A DNA stretch of 64,000 nucleotides from an uncultured Ruminococcus sp. (GTDB lineage: Bacteria; Bacillota; Clostridia; Oscillospirales; Ruminococcaceae). This document shows positions 17,030-26,353 of this stretch, piece by piece (the stretch's first letter is position 1; every line of letters starts with the position of its first letter). The translations under genes were made by a program, and so were the position numbers. Below the pieces are notes generated by a model. It had not been told where the DNA came from. It did not search any database and saw nothing but the letters and a program-made list of their open reading frames with translations. The stretch covers positions 155,510 to 219,509 of the forward strand of contig UQPZ01000004.1 of the NCBI GenBank assembly GCA_900543145.1, written 5' to 3'.

Positions 17030-18169
17030 ATGTATACTTTACTGAAGCAAGAGGGAAGAGCAAGAAGAGGAGAATTTAAAACCGTACACGGAACTATTCA
17101 GACGCCTGTATTTATGAACGTCGGAACAGCGGCGGCAATTAAGGGCGGAATTTCATCGGTAGATCTGGCGGACGAGCTGAAATGTCAGGTGGAACTATGC
17201 AATACCTATCACCTTCATGTACGTCCGGGTGATGATATTATTTATAAAATGGGCGGTCTGCATAAGTTTATGAACTGGCATAAGCCGATTCTTACCGACA
17301 GCGGAGGATTTCAGGTATTTTCTCTGGCCAAGCTGCGTAGAATTAAAGAGGAAGGCGTATATTTCAATTCTCATGTCGACGGAAGAAAGATTTTCATGGG
17401 CCCGGAGGAAAGTATGCAGATCCAGTCGCACCTTGCTTCAACTATAGCAATGGCGTTTGACGAATGCGTTGAAAATCCCGCTGCTTATGAATATTCCAAG
17501 GCGTCCTGCGAGCGCACCACAAGATGGCTCGTAAGATGCCGCGATGAATTGAAGCGTCTGAATTCTCTCGATTCTACTATAAATAAAAATCAGCTGCTTT
17601 TCGGAATAAATCAGGGCTGCACCTTCGACGATCTTCGTATCGAGCATATGAAAGCGATACGGGAGCTTGAGCTTGACGGTTATGCGATCGGCGGTCTTGC
17701 GGTAGGCGAGCCTACTGAAGCCATGTATCATGTAATAGAGCAGGTCGAACCGTTTATGCCCAAGGATAAGCCGAGGTATCTTATGGGAGTGGGAACACCC
17801 GCAAACATAATTGAAGCGGTTTACAGGGGAGTTGATTTTTTTGACTGCGTAATGCCAAGCCGTAACGCAAGACACGGAACTATATTCACCTGGAACGGTA
17901 TTATGCACGCAAATAACAAGCGGTATGAGCTTGATGAACGTCCTCTTGATACGGAGTGCGGATGTCCTGTCTGCCGCAGCTTTTCAAGAGCGTATATACG
18001 TCATCTTTTTAAGGCGAATGAGCAGCTTGCCGGAAGGCTTGCAGTAATGCATAATCTTTATTTTTATAATACCCTTATGGAAAAGATACGTGACGCGCTT
18101 GACGAGAGCAGATTTGAAGAATTCAGAAATAAATATTCCGGCCTTCTTGAATCCAGACTTGAGGATTAA
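17030..18169 (+). CDS. tgt: tRNA-guanine transglycosylase
   Basis: 379 residues; starts on the base after the PAS stop. It exchanges guanine 34 of GUN-anticodon tRNAs for preQ1 in queuosine synthesis. Seen: TDSGGFQVFSLA (substrate Asp), GGLAVGEP, the nucleophile Asp region VDFFDCVMPSR and the zinc site CGCPVC with a later Cys/His (about 310-345). Length is normal for bacterial Tgt. queA, the next enzyme of the pathway, is at 56169-57212, not linked to it. No preQ1 riboswitch was seen upstream. Confidence 0.97.
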   Translation: MYTLLKQEGRARRGEFKTVHGTIQTPVFMNVGTAAAIKGGISSVDLADELKCQVELCNTYHLHVRPGDDIIYKMGGLHKFMNWHKPILTDSGGFQVFSLAKLRRIKEEGVYFNSHVDGRKIFMGPEESMQIQSHLASTIAMAFDECVENPAAYEYSKASCERTTRWLVRCRDELKRLNSLDSTINKNQLLFGINQGCTFDDLRIEHMKAIRELELDGYAIGGLAVGEPTEAMYHVIEQVEPFMPKDKPRYLMGVGTPANIIEAVYRGVDFFDCVMPSRNARHGTIFTWNGIMHANNKRYELDERPLDTECGCPVCRSFSRAYIRHLFKANEQLAGRLAVMHNLYFYNTLMEKIRDALDESRFEEFRNKYSGLLESRLED

Positions 18170-18185
18170 GAAGCTGCTTTATTCG

Positions 18186-18218
18186 GCAGCCTTATGTGTG
18201 TTTTGCGCATAAGGCTGC
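18186..18218 (+). terminator. Hairpin after tgt
   Basis: An 11-bp perfect stem (GCAGCCTTATG at 18186-18196 and CATAAGGCTGC at 18208-18218). No strong T-run follows, so terminator function is only probable. Confidence 0.45.
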
Positions 18219-18263
18219 TGCTGTTAAATAACTAAAGCGGCTTAAGAGGAAAGGCTTGATAAT

Positions 18264-18824
18264 ATGGATCTATATGAAATTATTTTTGTCGCTTTGGGTT
18301 TGTCAATGGACGCATTTGCGGTTTCGGTAACTAACGGAATGTGCGTAAAAAGACCGGGGTTCGCTCATTCGCTTTGGTGCGGAATATGCTTCGGACTTTT
18401 TCAGGGGGCAATGCCTGCAATAGGCTATGCTCTCGGCAGAGGCTTTGAGAAATGGATATCAGCTTTTGATCATTGGATAGCCTTGATACTGCTCGGCTTT
18501 ATAGGGGGAAAAATGATAGCCGACAGCCTTAAATCTAGGGAGTGTGAGGACAGGATAACGGAACTGACCTTGCCTGTGATGCTGGTACAGGGACTTGCTA
18601 CAAGTATCGATGCGCTTGCTGTAGGAGTGAGTTTTGCGGCGTTATCGGTAAATATAGTAAGCTCCAGCGCAGTGATCTGCTTTGTTACCTTTGCGGTAAG
18701 CTTTGCGGGAGTTTATATAGGAAGGATTTTCGGCGGCAGGCTTAAAAGAAAAGCGGAGACTGCCGGAGGAATAATACTTATAGCTATCGGATTAAAGATT
18801 TTTATAGAGCATACGTTTTTTTAA
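18264..18824 (+). CDS. mntP: Manganese efflux pump MntP
   Basis: 186 residues with six predicted membrane helices in two homologous halves. The duplicated acidic motifs LGLSMDAFAVSVTNG (helix 1) and GLATSIDALAVGVSFA (helix 4) identify the MntP (DUF204) family, which exports Mn2+. AGGAAAGG precedes the ATG. It has a short 5' region and no recognisable Mn (yybP-ykoY) riboswitch. Confidence 0.92.
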   Translation: MDLYEIIFVALGLSMDAFAVSVTNGMCVKRPGFAHSLWCGICFGLFQGAMPAIGYALGRGFEKWISAFDHWIALILLGFIGGKMIADSLKSRECEDRITELTLPVMLVQGLATSIDALAVGVSFAALSVNIVSSSAVICFVTFAVSFAGVYIGRIFGGRLKRKAETAGGIILIAIGLKIFIEHTFF

Positions 18825-18987
18825 AAGGTTATTATGTAAAATTCTGCGGAATGATTTAATAATTGCCCTAAGAAAATGTTCATAAATAAGCAATAATTAT
18901 GTGCTATCATATTATGCGTAGATTTTTTGACAAGTGTATAAAAAACAGTCATGTGTATAGATTTCTGAATGATAGGTAACAATTAAG

Positions 18988-19647
18988 ATGAAGTTATTGG
19001 TTATTTTTGACTTGGACGGAACGCTGATCAATTCAATATACGATCTGGCGGACGCTGTAAACGGGGCGCTTACCCGATTCGGATATCCTGTCCATAATGT
19101 CAGTGAGTATTATTATTTTGTGGGAAACGGAACGCTTAAACTTTGCGAAAGAGCATTGCCTCAGGACAGAAGAAGCAGTGATGAAATAATACGTCTTCAT
19201 TCAGCCTTTGCTGAGAGATATGAGAAATGCTGTATCAATAAAACAAAGCCGTATGACGGTATCCTTCCGCTGCTTGAAAACCTTAGGGCAATGGGTGTAA
19301 AGTGTGCCGTGGCTTCAAACAAAACAGATAAATTTGTACATTTTGTAGTGGATTCGCTGTTTGACAGGAATGTATTTGACTATATTCAGGGAAAAACTGA
19401 AAGCGTACCCGCAAAGCCTGACCCGGAGATACTGGAAGCGATCATCAGAAAATCGGGCATTCCTAAAGACCGATGTATAATGGCGGGGGATTCTGATGTA
19501 GACATCATGACCGCCAAAAACTGCGGAATCAGGTCTATAGGCTGCGCCTGGGGGTTCAGAGGAACCGGCGAGCTTGTTAACGCCGGAGCTGATTACATAG
19601 CGCACCAGCCGGCAGACATTTTAAATAATATATCCGCAAACAGCTGA
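18988..19647 (+). CDS. HAD phosphatase, phosphoglycolate phosphatase-like
   Basis: 219 residues. HAD motifs: FDLDGTLINS (nucleophile Asp), VASNKTDKF (motif II Ser/Asn), KPDPE (motif III Lys) and MAGDSDVDIMTAKNCG (motif IV). An alpha-helical C1 cap lies between motifs I and II. This is the Gph/PpaX group that removes phosphate from phosphoglycolate or pyrophosphate-like small molecules. Exact substrate is uncertain. The 163 bases upstream hold no gene. Confidence 0.85.
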   Translation: MKLLVIFDLDGTLINSIYDLADAVNGALTRFGYPVHNVSEYYYFVGNGTLKLCERALPQDRRSSDEIIRLHSAFAERYEKCCINKTKPYDGILPLLENLRAMGVKCAVASNKTDKFVHFVVDSLFDRNVFDYIQGKTESVPAKPDPEILEAIIRKSGIPKDRCIMAGDSDVDIMTAKNCGIRSIGCAWGFRGTGELVNAGADYIAHQPADILNNISANS

Positions 19648-19722
19648 AACGCCGTTTAATTACGGAAAGTTTTTTCAGACGCGCCGTTATATTATAAACA
19701 TCAGATGGAGGACGTTTTTTTA

Positions 19723-21381
19723 ATGAAGGATTTTTACAAAAGGTTTGTCAACGAGGAGCTTGACGAGAACGGAAGATTACTGAAATTTGAGCTGAATTTA
19801 AAGGAAAACTTCAACTTTTCCTATGATGTCATAGATGAGATCGCAGCCGCCGAGCCGGACAGGCTTGCGATTCATTGGGTAAACGAAAACGGAGAAGAGC
19901 ATAAATTTACCTTCAAGGAGCTTTCGGAAAAGAGCAGTCAGGTTGCCAATATGATGCTGGCTTACGGCGTGAAAAAGGGCGATATGGTAATGGCTGTGCT
20001 TAAAAGACATTACGAATTCTGGTTTCTTGCCTACGGCCTCATTAAGCTCGGAGCGATACTTGTACCGGCTACCTGTCAGCTTAAAAAGAAGGACTATATA
20101 TACCGCTTTGATGCAGCTGAAATCAGCTACATCGTTGCTACCGCCGAAGATGATGTTCCTGCCGAGGTAGATGCAGCTCTTGAAGAGTACGGCGGAATGA
20201 AGCAAAAGTTCATAACTCACGGCGAGGCGAACGGATGGATAAACTTTCTGGAGGAAATGGAAAAATACCCTAAGGCTTTTGAAAGAATGGAAACTCGGAC
20301 AGAAGAACCTATGCTTATGTATTTCAGCTCCGGAACTACCGGCTATCCCAAAATGGTACTTCACAGGCATTCTTTGGCCGCAGCGCATATTATTACGGCT
20401 AAGCACTGGCATCATCTTGATGACGGTTCGCTTCATCTCACAGTATCTGAAAGCGGCTGGGCAAAATGTGCTTGGGGAAAAATGTTCGGTCAGTTTGCCT
20501 GCGGAGCAACTACCTTTGTATATGACTTTGACAGGTTTGTACCTGCAAATGTTCTGAAGGTACTGCAGGATTATAAGATAACCTCTTTCTGCGCTCCTCC
20601 GACTATGTACAGGTTCTTCATTAAGGAGGGTCTTGAAAATTATGATCTTTCTTCTCTTAAATACAGCTGTATTGCCGGCGAGGCGCTTAACCCCGAGGTT
20701 TACAACAAATGGTATGAATATACCGGACTGAAGCTTATGGAAGCGTTCGGTCAGACGGAAACAGCGGTTCTTATCGGAAATCTTTACGGAACAGAGCCTA
20801 AACCCGGTTCTATGGGTAAGCCGACTCCTCTTTATAATGTAGGGATAGTTGACAGAAAGGGAAAGCCTGTAGGAGTCGGGGAAACCGGAGAAATCGTAGT
20901 TTACGCCGAAAGAGGAAAGCATCAGGGTCTGTTTATCAAGTATTACCGCAATGCAGTTGAAACCGATAAGGCGTGGCGTTTCGGAATGTATCATACGGGA
21001 GATACCGCATATATGGACGAGGACGGTTATTTCTGGTATGTAGGAAGAACGGACGATCTAATTAAGGCTTCCGGTTACCGAATAGGACCCTTTGAGATCG
21101 AAAGTATCCTTATGGAGCATCCGTCGGTTCTTGAATGTGCTATAACCGCAGCAGATGATCCTATAAGAGGAAAGGTAGTAAAGGCAACAATAGTTCTGAC
21201 TAAGGAATACAGGGAGAGGGCGGGAAGCGAACTGGTAAAAGAGCTTCAGACCTATGTTAAAAAATCCACCGCTCCATATAAATATCCCAGAATTATAGAA
21301 TTTGTGGACGATCTTCCGAAGACTATAAGCGGAAAAATAAGACGTGCTGAGATACGCGAGAACGACGCTAAGAAGATATAA
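19723..21381 (+). CDS. Acyl-CoA synthetase (AMP-forming)
   Basis: 552 residues from ATG 19723 (GGAGG 10 bases upstream; the in-frame ATG 19705 contains the ribosome site). Motifs of the adenylate-forming family: YFSSGTTGYPKMVLH (P-loop), EAFGQTET, YHTGDTAYMDEDGYFWYVG, KASGYRIGPFEIES and the C-terminal catalytic lysine in PKTISGKIRR. Similar to acetyl-/medium-chain acyl-CoA ligases, making acyl-CoA from a carboxylic acid, ATP and CoA. The acid used is unknown. Monocistronic with its own terminator. Confidence 0.9.
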   Translation: MKDFYKRFVNEELDENGRLLKFELNLKENFNFSYDVIDEIAAAEPDRLAIHWVNENGEEHKFTFKELSEKSSQVANMMLAYGVKKGDMVMAVLKRHYEFWFLAYGLIKLGAILVPATCQLKKKDYIYRFDAAEISYIVATAEDDVPAEVDAALEEYGGMKQKFITHGEANGWINFLEEMEKYPKAFERMETRTEEPMLMYFSSGTTGYPKMVLHRHSLAAAHIITAKHWHHLDDGSLHLTVSESGWAKCAWGKMFGQFACGATTFVYDFDRFVPANVLKVLQDYKITSFCAPPTMYRFFIKEGLENYDLSSLKYSCIAGEALNPEVYNKWYEYTGLKLMEAFGQTETAVLIGNLYGTEPKPGSMGKPTPLYNVGIVDRKGKPVGVGETGEIVVYAERGKHQGLFIKYYRNAVETDKAWRFGMYHTGDTAYMDEDGYFWYVGRTDDLIKASGYRIGPFEIESILMEHPSVLECAITAADDPIRGKVVKATIVLTKEYRERAGSELVKELQTYVKKSTAPYKYPRIIEFVDDLPKTISGKIRRAEIRENDAKKI

Positions 21382-21393
21382 TAAAAATCAAAT

Positions 21394-21420
21394 AGGGACT
21401 GAGCTTTCAGTCCCTGTTTT
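21394..21420 (+). terminator. Intrinsic terminator
   Basis: AGGGACTGA / TCAGTCCCT (from 21394 to 21415) with loop GCTT and a T-rich tail. Confidence 0.75.
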
Positions 21421-21435
21421 TATAGGAGAATCAAT

Positions 21436-22056
21436 ATGCTTTTGTACGAATATCCTCCGAAGCTGGATAGGCAAAGCAGGCAGCTTAAAGCCGTTCATGA
21501 TATAGAAGAGCATAAGAAAATGCGGCGCAATATGTATAAAAACCTTACTCTGGGAGCGGTCATAATTCTGCTGGGAGCGCTTATTTCTTTGGCTGTTATA
21601 AAAATAATTGTAATTCTTCTGGGCGCCGCTAATATCGTTACTGCATATCTGCTCTACAGGTTTTCGGCTATGTCGAGGGATACAAAGTGCTATACCCGTA
21701 TTTACGAGGACAGGATAGAGCATTGTCAGGGAAGTATGCTTAACGATCGGCATACTGTAATGACGTTATATTTTGATGATATAGTAAGCTCTTCTCAGAC
21801 ACCTTCGGGAAAGCTTACGGTCTGCTTAAAGGATAATTATGAATCGGAGATCGTCTGTGATAAGCCCGGCAGAAGCTTTAAAAAAGAGCTTGATGAAAAT
21901 AAGGTCACCATAGATTTTCAGGATACAAAAGCTAAGCTTTACCTTATCGAGAATCTGCATGAGCAAATTAAATACCCTAAGAAGCAGTATAATGTGATTG
22001 AAGATGAAGAGGACGAGGACGATAAATGGGATCCGCTTCATAAGCATGGTCTGTAA
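21436..22056 (+). CDS. Membrane protein with two helices and PH-like domain
   Basis: 206 residues. Two closely spaced membrane helices (about 37-55 and 60-78; LGAVIILLGALISLAVIKII region) are followed by a beta-rich cytoplasmic domain with YEDRIEHCQGS and TVMTLYFDDIVSS, resembling YcxB-like PH domains, and an acidic tail EDEEDEDDKWDP. GGAG before ATG. Function unknown. Confidence 0.75.
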   Translation: MLLYEYPPKLDRQSRQLKAVHDIEEHKKMRRNMYKNLTLGAVIILLGALISLAVIKIIVILLGAANIVTAYLLYRFSAMSRDTKCYTRIYEDRIEHCQGSMLNDRHTVMTLYFDDIVSSSQTPSGKLTVCLKDNYESEIVCDKPGRSFKKELDENKVTIDFQDTKAKLYLIENLHEQIKYPKKQYNVIEDEEDEDDKWDPLHKHGL

Positions 22057-22080
22057 ATGTAAATTTTATGTTAAATGCTA

Positions 22081-22370
22081 TTGCAATGCAAATTGAAGTG
22101 TGCTATAATTTTGTTAAACACATTGACCAAGAGAGTAGGAGTATTTGTTAGATTTTCAGAGAGAAGCCGCAGCTTTTGTGCGTCTGAAAGCGGTTTTAAA
22201 TCGGAATATTCTGAAGTTCACTTGCGAGTGGTTCCGCCGAAGTTTTTTATTGTAAGCGGAAACGTAGGATTCTGCGTTAAAGATGCGGGAGTGTCTGCTC
22301 CCTGACTAATAGGTGGTTTAAGCAAGCACAGTCTTGTCCTGATTAGCTCGGGATAAGGCTTTTTTTATTA
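22081..22370 (+). promoter_or_regulatory. Promoter and T-box (tRNA-Phe sensing) leader of pheST
   Basis: TTGCAA (22081) and TATAAT (22104) are 17 bases apart. The ~255-base leader shows stem I with an AGAGAG motif, a TTC specifier candidate (22209-22211) in GGAATATTCTGAAG, and CTTGCGAGTGGTTCCGCC. It then has a T-box-like AATAGGTGGTTTAAGC (22308-22323) whose TGGT can pair with the tRNA 3' end. A terminator (22330-22360 plus seven T) follows. Uncharged tRNA-Phe should block termination and raise pheST expression. The usual TGGNACCGCG box is degenerate here. Confidence 0.85.
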
Positions 22371-22389
22371 ATATTCGGGAGGAAGAATA

Positions 22390-23409
22390 ATGAGAGAACA
22401 GTTGAAAAATATTGAAGCCCGTGCAAAGGAAGAGCTGTCAAAGGTTTCTGACCCTAAGCTGCTTGAAGAGCTAAGAGTCAAATTTCTCGGCAAAAAAGGC
22501 GAGATAACGGCAATATTGAAACAGATGGGAAAGCTTTCAGCGGAAGAAAGACCGGTTATCGGACAGCTTGCAAATTCCGTAAGAGCGGATATTGAAAGTG
22601 CAATTGCAGGAAAGCAGGCTCAGCTTAAAGAGGCAATGGCAGAAAAAAAGCTTGCGGCTGAAACTATTGACGTTACCCTGCCCGGAAAAGCTCCTAAAAT
22701 CGGCAGGCCTCACCCGCTTAATGCAGTCTTGGCGGAGGTTGAGGACGTTTTTCTCGGCATGGGCTTTGATATAGTGGAGGGTCCCGAGGTCGAAACGGAT
22801 CATTACTGCTTTGAAGCGCTTAATATGCCTAAGCATCATCCTGCAAGGGATACTCAGGATACGTTCTATATAAATGAGAACGTGCTTCTCAGAACGCAGA
22901 CCTCCAGCGTACAGATAAGAACTATGGAAAAAATCAAGCCGCCTATAAGGATAATATCACCGGGAAGAGTTTACCGTTCAGACGCTGTTGATGCCACTCA
23001 TTCGCCGCTGTTCCATCAGATAGAGGGATTAGTTATAGACAAGGGCGTTACAATGGCTGACCTCAAGGGTACTCTTGAGCTGCTTATGAAACGTCTTTAC
23101 GGTGATGAAGCGAAGATAAGGCTTCGTCCTCACCATTTCCCTTATACCGAGCCGTCCGCAGAGGTTGATCTGATGTGCTTCAATTGTCACGGAGAAGGCT
23201 GTTCAATGTGCAAGCAGGAGGGCTGGGTAGAGCTTCTCGGAGCGGGAATGGTCCACCCTAAAGTTCTTGAAGGCTGCGGAATAGATCCGGAGATATACAG
23301 CGGATTTGCTTTTGGCATGGGTCTTGAAAGAATTACAATGGGAAGATACAGTATTAACGATATGCGTCTGCTGTATGAAAACGATATGAGATTTTTGGAG
23401 CAGTTCTGA
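22390..23409 (+). CDS. pheS: Phenylalanyl-tRNA synthetase alpha chain
   Basis: 339 residues, normal for bacterial PheS. An N-terminal coiled coil (1-85, LLEELRVKFLGKKGEI) is followed by the class II catalytic core: motif 2 RVYRSDAVDATHSPLFHQIE, the Phe-pocket FPYTEPSAEVD, a CFNCHGEGCSMC insert seen in many Firmicutes, and motif 3 GFAFGMGLERITM. It pairs with PheT to form an alpha2beta2 enzyme that charges tRNA-Phe. Controlled by the T-box leader. GGAGGAAG precedes ATG. Confidence 0.97.
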   Translation: MREQLKNIEARAKEELSKVSDPKLLEELRVKFLGKKGEITAILKQMGKLSAEERPVIGQLANSVRADIESAIAGKQAQLKEAMAEKKLAAETIDVTLPGKAPKIGRPHPLNAVLAEVEDVFLGMGFDIVEGPEVETDHYCFEALNMPKHHPARDTQDTFYINENVLLRTQTSSVQIRTMEKIKPPIRIISPGRVYRSDAVDATHSPLFHQIEGLVIDKGVTMADLKGTLELLMKRLYGDEAKIRLRPHHFPYTEPSAEVDLMCFNCHGEGCSMCKQEGWVELLGAGMVHPKVLEGCGIDPEIYSGFAFGMGLERITMGRYSINDMRLLYENDMRFLEQF

Positions 23410-23428
23410 TAAAATAGGAGGTTAGAAT

Positions 23429-25840
23429 ATGGATCTATCAATGAGATGGCTTGCAGATTATGTTGACTGCGGCTGTGATATAAAGGATTTTATTGCCGGT
23501 ATGACTATGTCCGGTTCAAAGGTTGAATGCTATGGCAGGGAGGGCGATTATCTTTCTAACGTAGTAGTAGGAAGGGTACTTGAGATCGAACGTCACCCCG
23601 ACTCTGATCATATGTATACCTGTCAGATAGACGTTGGGGAAGAAGTGCCTGTACAAATCGTTACCGGCGCTCAGAATGTAAAAAAAGGCGATTATGTTCC
23701 TGTTGCAAAGCATAAATCCACAGTGCTTCACGAAGGAAAGCCTGTAAAGATCACAAAGGGCAAACTCAGAGGGGTAGCGTCAAACGGTATGCTTTGCTCT
23801 CTCGGAGAACTGGGATTAACTGTTCATGACTTTCCTTACGCTATTGAGGACGGAATTTTTATACTCGGTGAGGACTGCAATACAACTGTAGGTATGGATA
23901 TCAAGGAAGCTATAGGCTTTAACGATACAAAGGTTGAGTTTGAAATCACCTCAAACCGTCCGGATTGTCTGTCTGTTATCGGACTTGCAAGGGAGGCTCA
24001 CGCAACCTTCAATGCTCCGCTTAACGTTAAAGAACCTGGATTCAAAGGTATTGAAGGTAATATCGGCGATTATCTGAAAGTAAAAATACACAATACCCGG
24101 CTCTGTCAGAGGTATATGGGAGCTGTGGTCAAGAATGTAAAAATAGAGCCGTCTCCCCGTTGGATGAGAGAAAGGCTTCGTGCAAGCGGAGTAAGACCTA
24201 TCAACAACTTTGTTGATATAACGAACTTTGTAATGCTTGAATACGGCAGACCCATGCATGCTTTTGATCTGAGATATGTCGAGGGCGGAGAGATAAATGT
24301 AAGAAATGCGGCGGCGGGAGAGAAAATAACTACTCTTGACGGTATCGAAAGGGAGCTATCCGAGGAGATGCTGGTAATCGCTGACGCTGTTAAGCCGGTA
24401 GCAGTAGCCGGAGTTATGGGCGGAGAGTACAGCGGTATTATGGATGATACTCAAACGGTAGTTTTTGAGTCGGCCTGCTTCGACGGAGCTTCGGTAAGAA
24501 CTACAGCTAAAAAGCTTGGAATGAGAACCGACGCTTCCGCAAGATATGAAAAGGGTCTTGATCCTCACGAGTGTTATGAGGCTTTGATGAGAGCCTGTCA
24601 GCTGGTAGAGGAGCTTGGCGCAGGCGAGGTTATAAAAACTGTAATTGATGAAAATTATCAGGACGAAACTCCCAGATCAGTTGAATTTGATTCGGATTGG
24701 ATCAATGCATTTTTAGGAACCGATATATCCGAAAGCGATATGAAGGAATACCTGACAAAGCTCGGCTTCAAAATTGAAAACGGAAGGGCGGTCGCTCCGT
24801 GGTACAGGATCGACATAGAATGCAAGGCGGATATTGCGGAGGAAATTGCAAGGCTGTACGGATACAATAATATTCCAGGAACTATTATCAGAGGCGTGGC
24901 TCAGGCTAAGAGAACCCCGAAGCAGAATTTTGAAAGGGCAGTCAGCAGCGCTGTAATGGCGATGGGTCTTAACGAGGTAACTACATTCTCATTTATTTCT
25001 CCGAAGTATTTCGATAAGATAAAGCTTGAACCTGATTCAAAGCTGAGGAATACAGTAGTTATTTCAAATCCTCTGGGCGAAGATACAAGCGTAATGAGAA
25101 CTACGGTCATACCGTCGGTATGCGAGGTGCTTGCAAGAAACTACAGCTATAGGAATCCGGAGTGCTATATTTTTGAAATGGGTAACGAATATATTCCGGT
25201 TGACGGTGAAACGCTTCCCTCCGAGCTGCTCAGACTTGGATTCGGAGTTTATGATACGGGATCAGATTTTGATTTCTATAATCTTAAAGGTATCGCAGAG
25301 GGAGTTCTTGAAAAAGCCGGCGTAAAGGAATATGAAATAACAAGAGCCGGTAAAGCTTCGGCTTTTGACGAATATACCGCTTTTCATCCGGGAAGAGCCG
25401 CAGTTATAACGGTCGGAGGAGAGGAAGTTGGTATATTCGGAGAGCTTCATCCTGATGTTCTTGAAAACTACGGCATAGATACGAGAGCATTTGCAGGAAA
25501 GATAAATATCAGCGAGCTTATGCTTAAAGCGTCTTCTGAAAAAACATACAGGCCTCTTCCTAAATTCCCTGCGATAACAAGGGATATTTCAGCTGTCTGC
25601 GGAGCTGAGCTGCCTGTTGCAGAAATAGAAAAGGCGATCCGGTCAGCAGCAGGCGCTATACTTGAAAAAGTATCGCTTTTCGACGTTTATACCGGAGAAC
25701 AGATCGAAGCGGGAAAGAAGTCGGTTTCTTATTCACTTTCAATGCGTTCTCATGAGGGTACTCTTACCGACGAGCAGGCTGACAAGGCAATGAGCAGGAT
25801 TGTAAAAGCTCTTGAAGAGATAGGCGTTCAGAGGAGATAG
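23429..25840 (+). CDS. pheT: Phenylalanyl-tRNA synthetase beta chain
   Basis: 803 residues, full length. Order: N-terminal domain with tRNA-binding EMAP-like fold (about 40-150; VVGRVLEIERHPDSDHMYTC), B3/B4 editing domain (about 210-380; NNFVDITNFVMLEYGRPMHA, VMGGEYSGI), B5 (about 400-475), catalytic-like core (DTSVMRTTVIPSV) and the C-terminal FDX-ACB anticodon-binding domain (FPAITRDISAV...). AGGAGG before ATG, 19 bases after pheS. The editing site removes Tyr mischarged to tRNA-Phe. Confidence 0.97.
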   Translation: MDLSMRWLADYVDCGCDIKDFIAGMTMSGSKVECYGREGDYLSNVVVGRVLEIERHPDSDHMYTCQIDVGEEVPVQIVTGAQNVKKGDYVPVAKHKSTVLHEGKPVKITKGKLRGVASNGMLCSLGELGLTVHDFPYAIEDGIFILGEDCNTTVGMDIKEAIGFNDTKVEFEITSNRPDCLSVIGLAREAHATFNAPLNVKEPGFKGIEGNIGDYLKVKIHNTRLCQRYMGAVVKNVKIEPSPRWMRERLRASGVRPINNFVDITNFVMLEYGRPMHAFDLRYVEGGEINVRNAAAGEKITTLDGIERELSEEMLVIADAVKPVAVAGVMGGEYSGIMDDTQTVVFESACFDGASVRTTAKKLGMRTDASARYEKGLDPHECYEALMRACQLVEELGAGEVIKTVIDENYQDETPRSVEFDSDWINAFLGTDISESDMKEYLTKLGFKIENGRAVAPWYRIDIECKADIAEEIARLYGYNNIPGTIIRGVAQAKRTPKQNFERAVSSAVMAMGLNEVTTFSFISPKYFDKIKLEPDSKLRNTVVISNPLGEDTSVMRTTVIPSVCEVLARNYSYRNPECYIFEMGNEYIPVDGETLPSELLRLGFGVYDTGSDFDFYNLKGIAEGVLEKAGVKEYEITRAGKASAFDEYTAFHPGRAAVITVGGEEVGIFGELHPDVLENYGIDTRAFAGKINISELMLKASSEKTYRPLPKFPAITRDISAVCGAELPVAEIEKAIRSAAGAILEKVSLFDVYTGEQIEAGKKSVSYSLSMRSHEGTLTDEQADKAMSRIVKALEEIGVQRR

Positions 25841-25853
25841 ATTTTTATTATTA

Positions 25854-25888
25854 CTATGCCGCAGGGATTTTGCATTTCTGCGGCATAG
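25854..25888 (+). terminator. Hairpin after pheT
   Basis: A perfect 11-bp stem, CTATGCCGCAG (25854-25864) with CTGCGGCATAG (25878-25888). A weak T-run follows. Confidence 0.55.
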
Positions 25889-25937
25889 AAATTTATTCAA
25901 CAAGTTTATGCAAATTGAATAAATTTCATAAAAGCAC

Positions 25938-25966
25938 TTGTTATTTTTTAAGTAATGGGTTATAAT
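25938..25966 (+). promoter_or_regulatory. Promoter of ireB
   Basis: TTGTTA (25938-25943), 17-base spacer, TATAAT (25961-25966). Confidence 0.7.
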
Positions 25967-26016
25967 AGTATATGTAGAATGTTAAGTGTACAAATCTGTG
26001 TGAAGGAGTTGAGCTT

Positions 26017-26262
26017 ATGCACGAACAAACTATGGAATTTTCAGTTGTAAGGGATAAAGAGACCGAACTGAAAAAAACTCTGACGATTATTTATGACGCC
26101 CTAAAGGAAAAGGGCTATAATCCTATCAATCAGATAGTAGGTTATATTCTTTCAGAGGATCCGACATACATAACCACATACAACAACGCCAGAAGCTTGA
26201 TCCGTCACATTGACAGAGATGAGCTTTTACAGGCATTGGTCAAGTCCTATCTTCAGGCATAA
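26017..26262 (+). CDS. IreB family regulatory phosphoprotein
   Basis: 81 residues, full UPF0297/IreB length: an N-terminal Thr-containing segment (HEQTMEFSVVRDKE), then ALKEKGYNPINQIVGYILSEDPTYI and the conserved NNARSLIRHIDRDELL. In Enterococcus, IreB is a substrate of the Ser/Thr kinase IreK and affects cephalosporin resistance. Usually next to ruvX (yqgF); here it stands alone between its own promoter and terminator. AAGGAG before ATG. Confidence 0.92.
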   Translation: MHEQTMEFSVVRDKETELKKTLTIIYDALKEKGYNPINQIVGYILSEDPTYITTYNNARSLIRHIDRDELLQALVKSYLQA

Positions 26263-26274
26263 GGAATAGTTCAT

Positions 26275-26298
26275 GCGGAATGATATATTTCATTCCGC
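26275..26298 (+). terminator. Terminator of ireB
   Basis: GCGGAATGA (26275-26283) pairs with TCATTCCGC (26290-26298), followed by eight T. Confidence 0.85.
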
Positions 26299-26324
26299 TT
26301 TTTTATTTTTAATATAAAAAACTA

Positions 26325-26353
26325 TTGCCATTTCCGAGTTTATGAGTTATAAT
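26325..26353 (+). promoter_or_regulatory. Promoter of glyA
   Basis: TTGCCA (26325-26330) and TATAAT (26348-26353) with a 17-base spacer. A ~70-base leader with a weak TTCAG/CTGAA stem follows; no known riboswitch was recognised in it. Confidence 0.65.

Noticed and set aside
18170..18263. Manganese (yybP-ykoY) riboswitch before mntP
   Set aside because: The gap is only 94 bases, contains the tgt hairpin and shows none of the conserved loop motifs.
19798..20994. 398-codon minus-strand ORF
   Set aside because: It lies fully inside the acyl-CoA synthetase gene in the opposite direction, has no ribosome site and its translation resembles no protein. A shadow frame.
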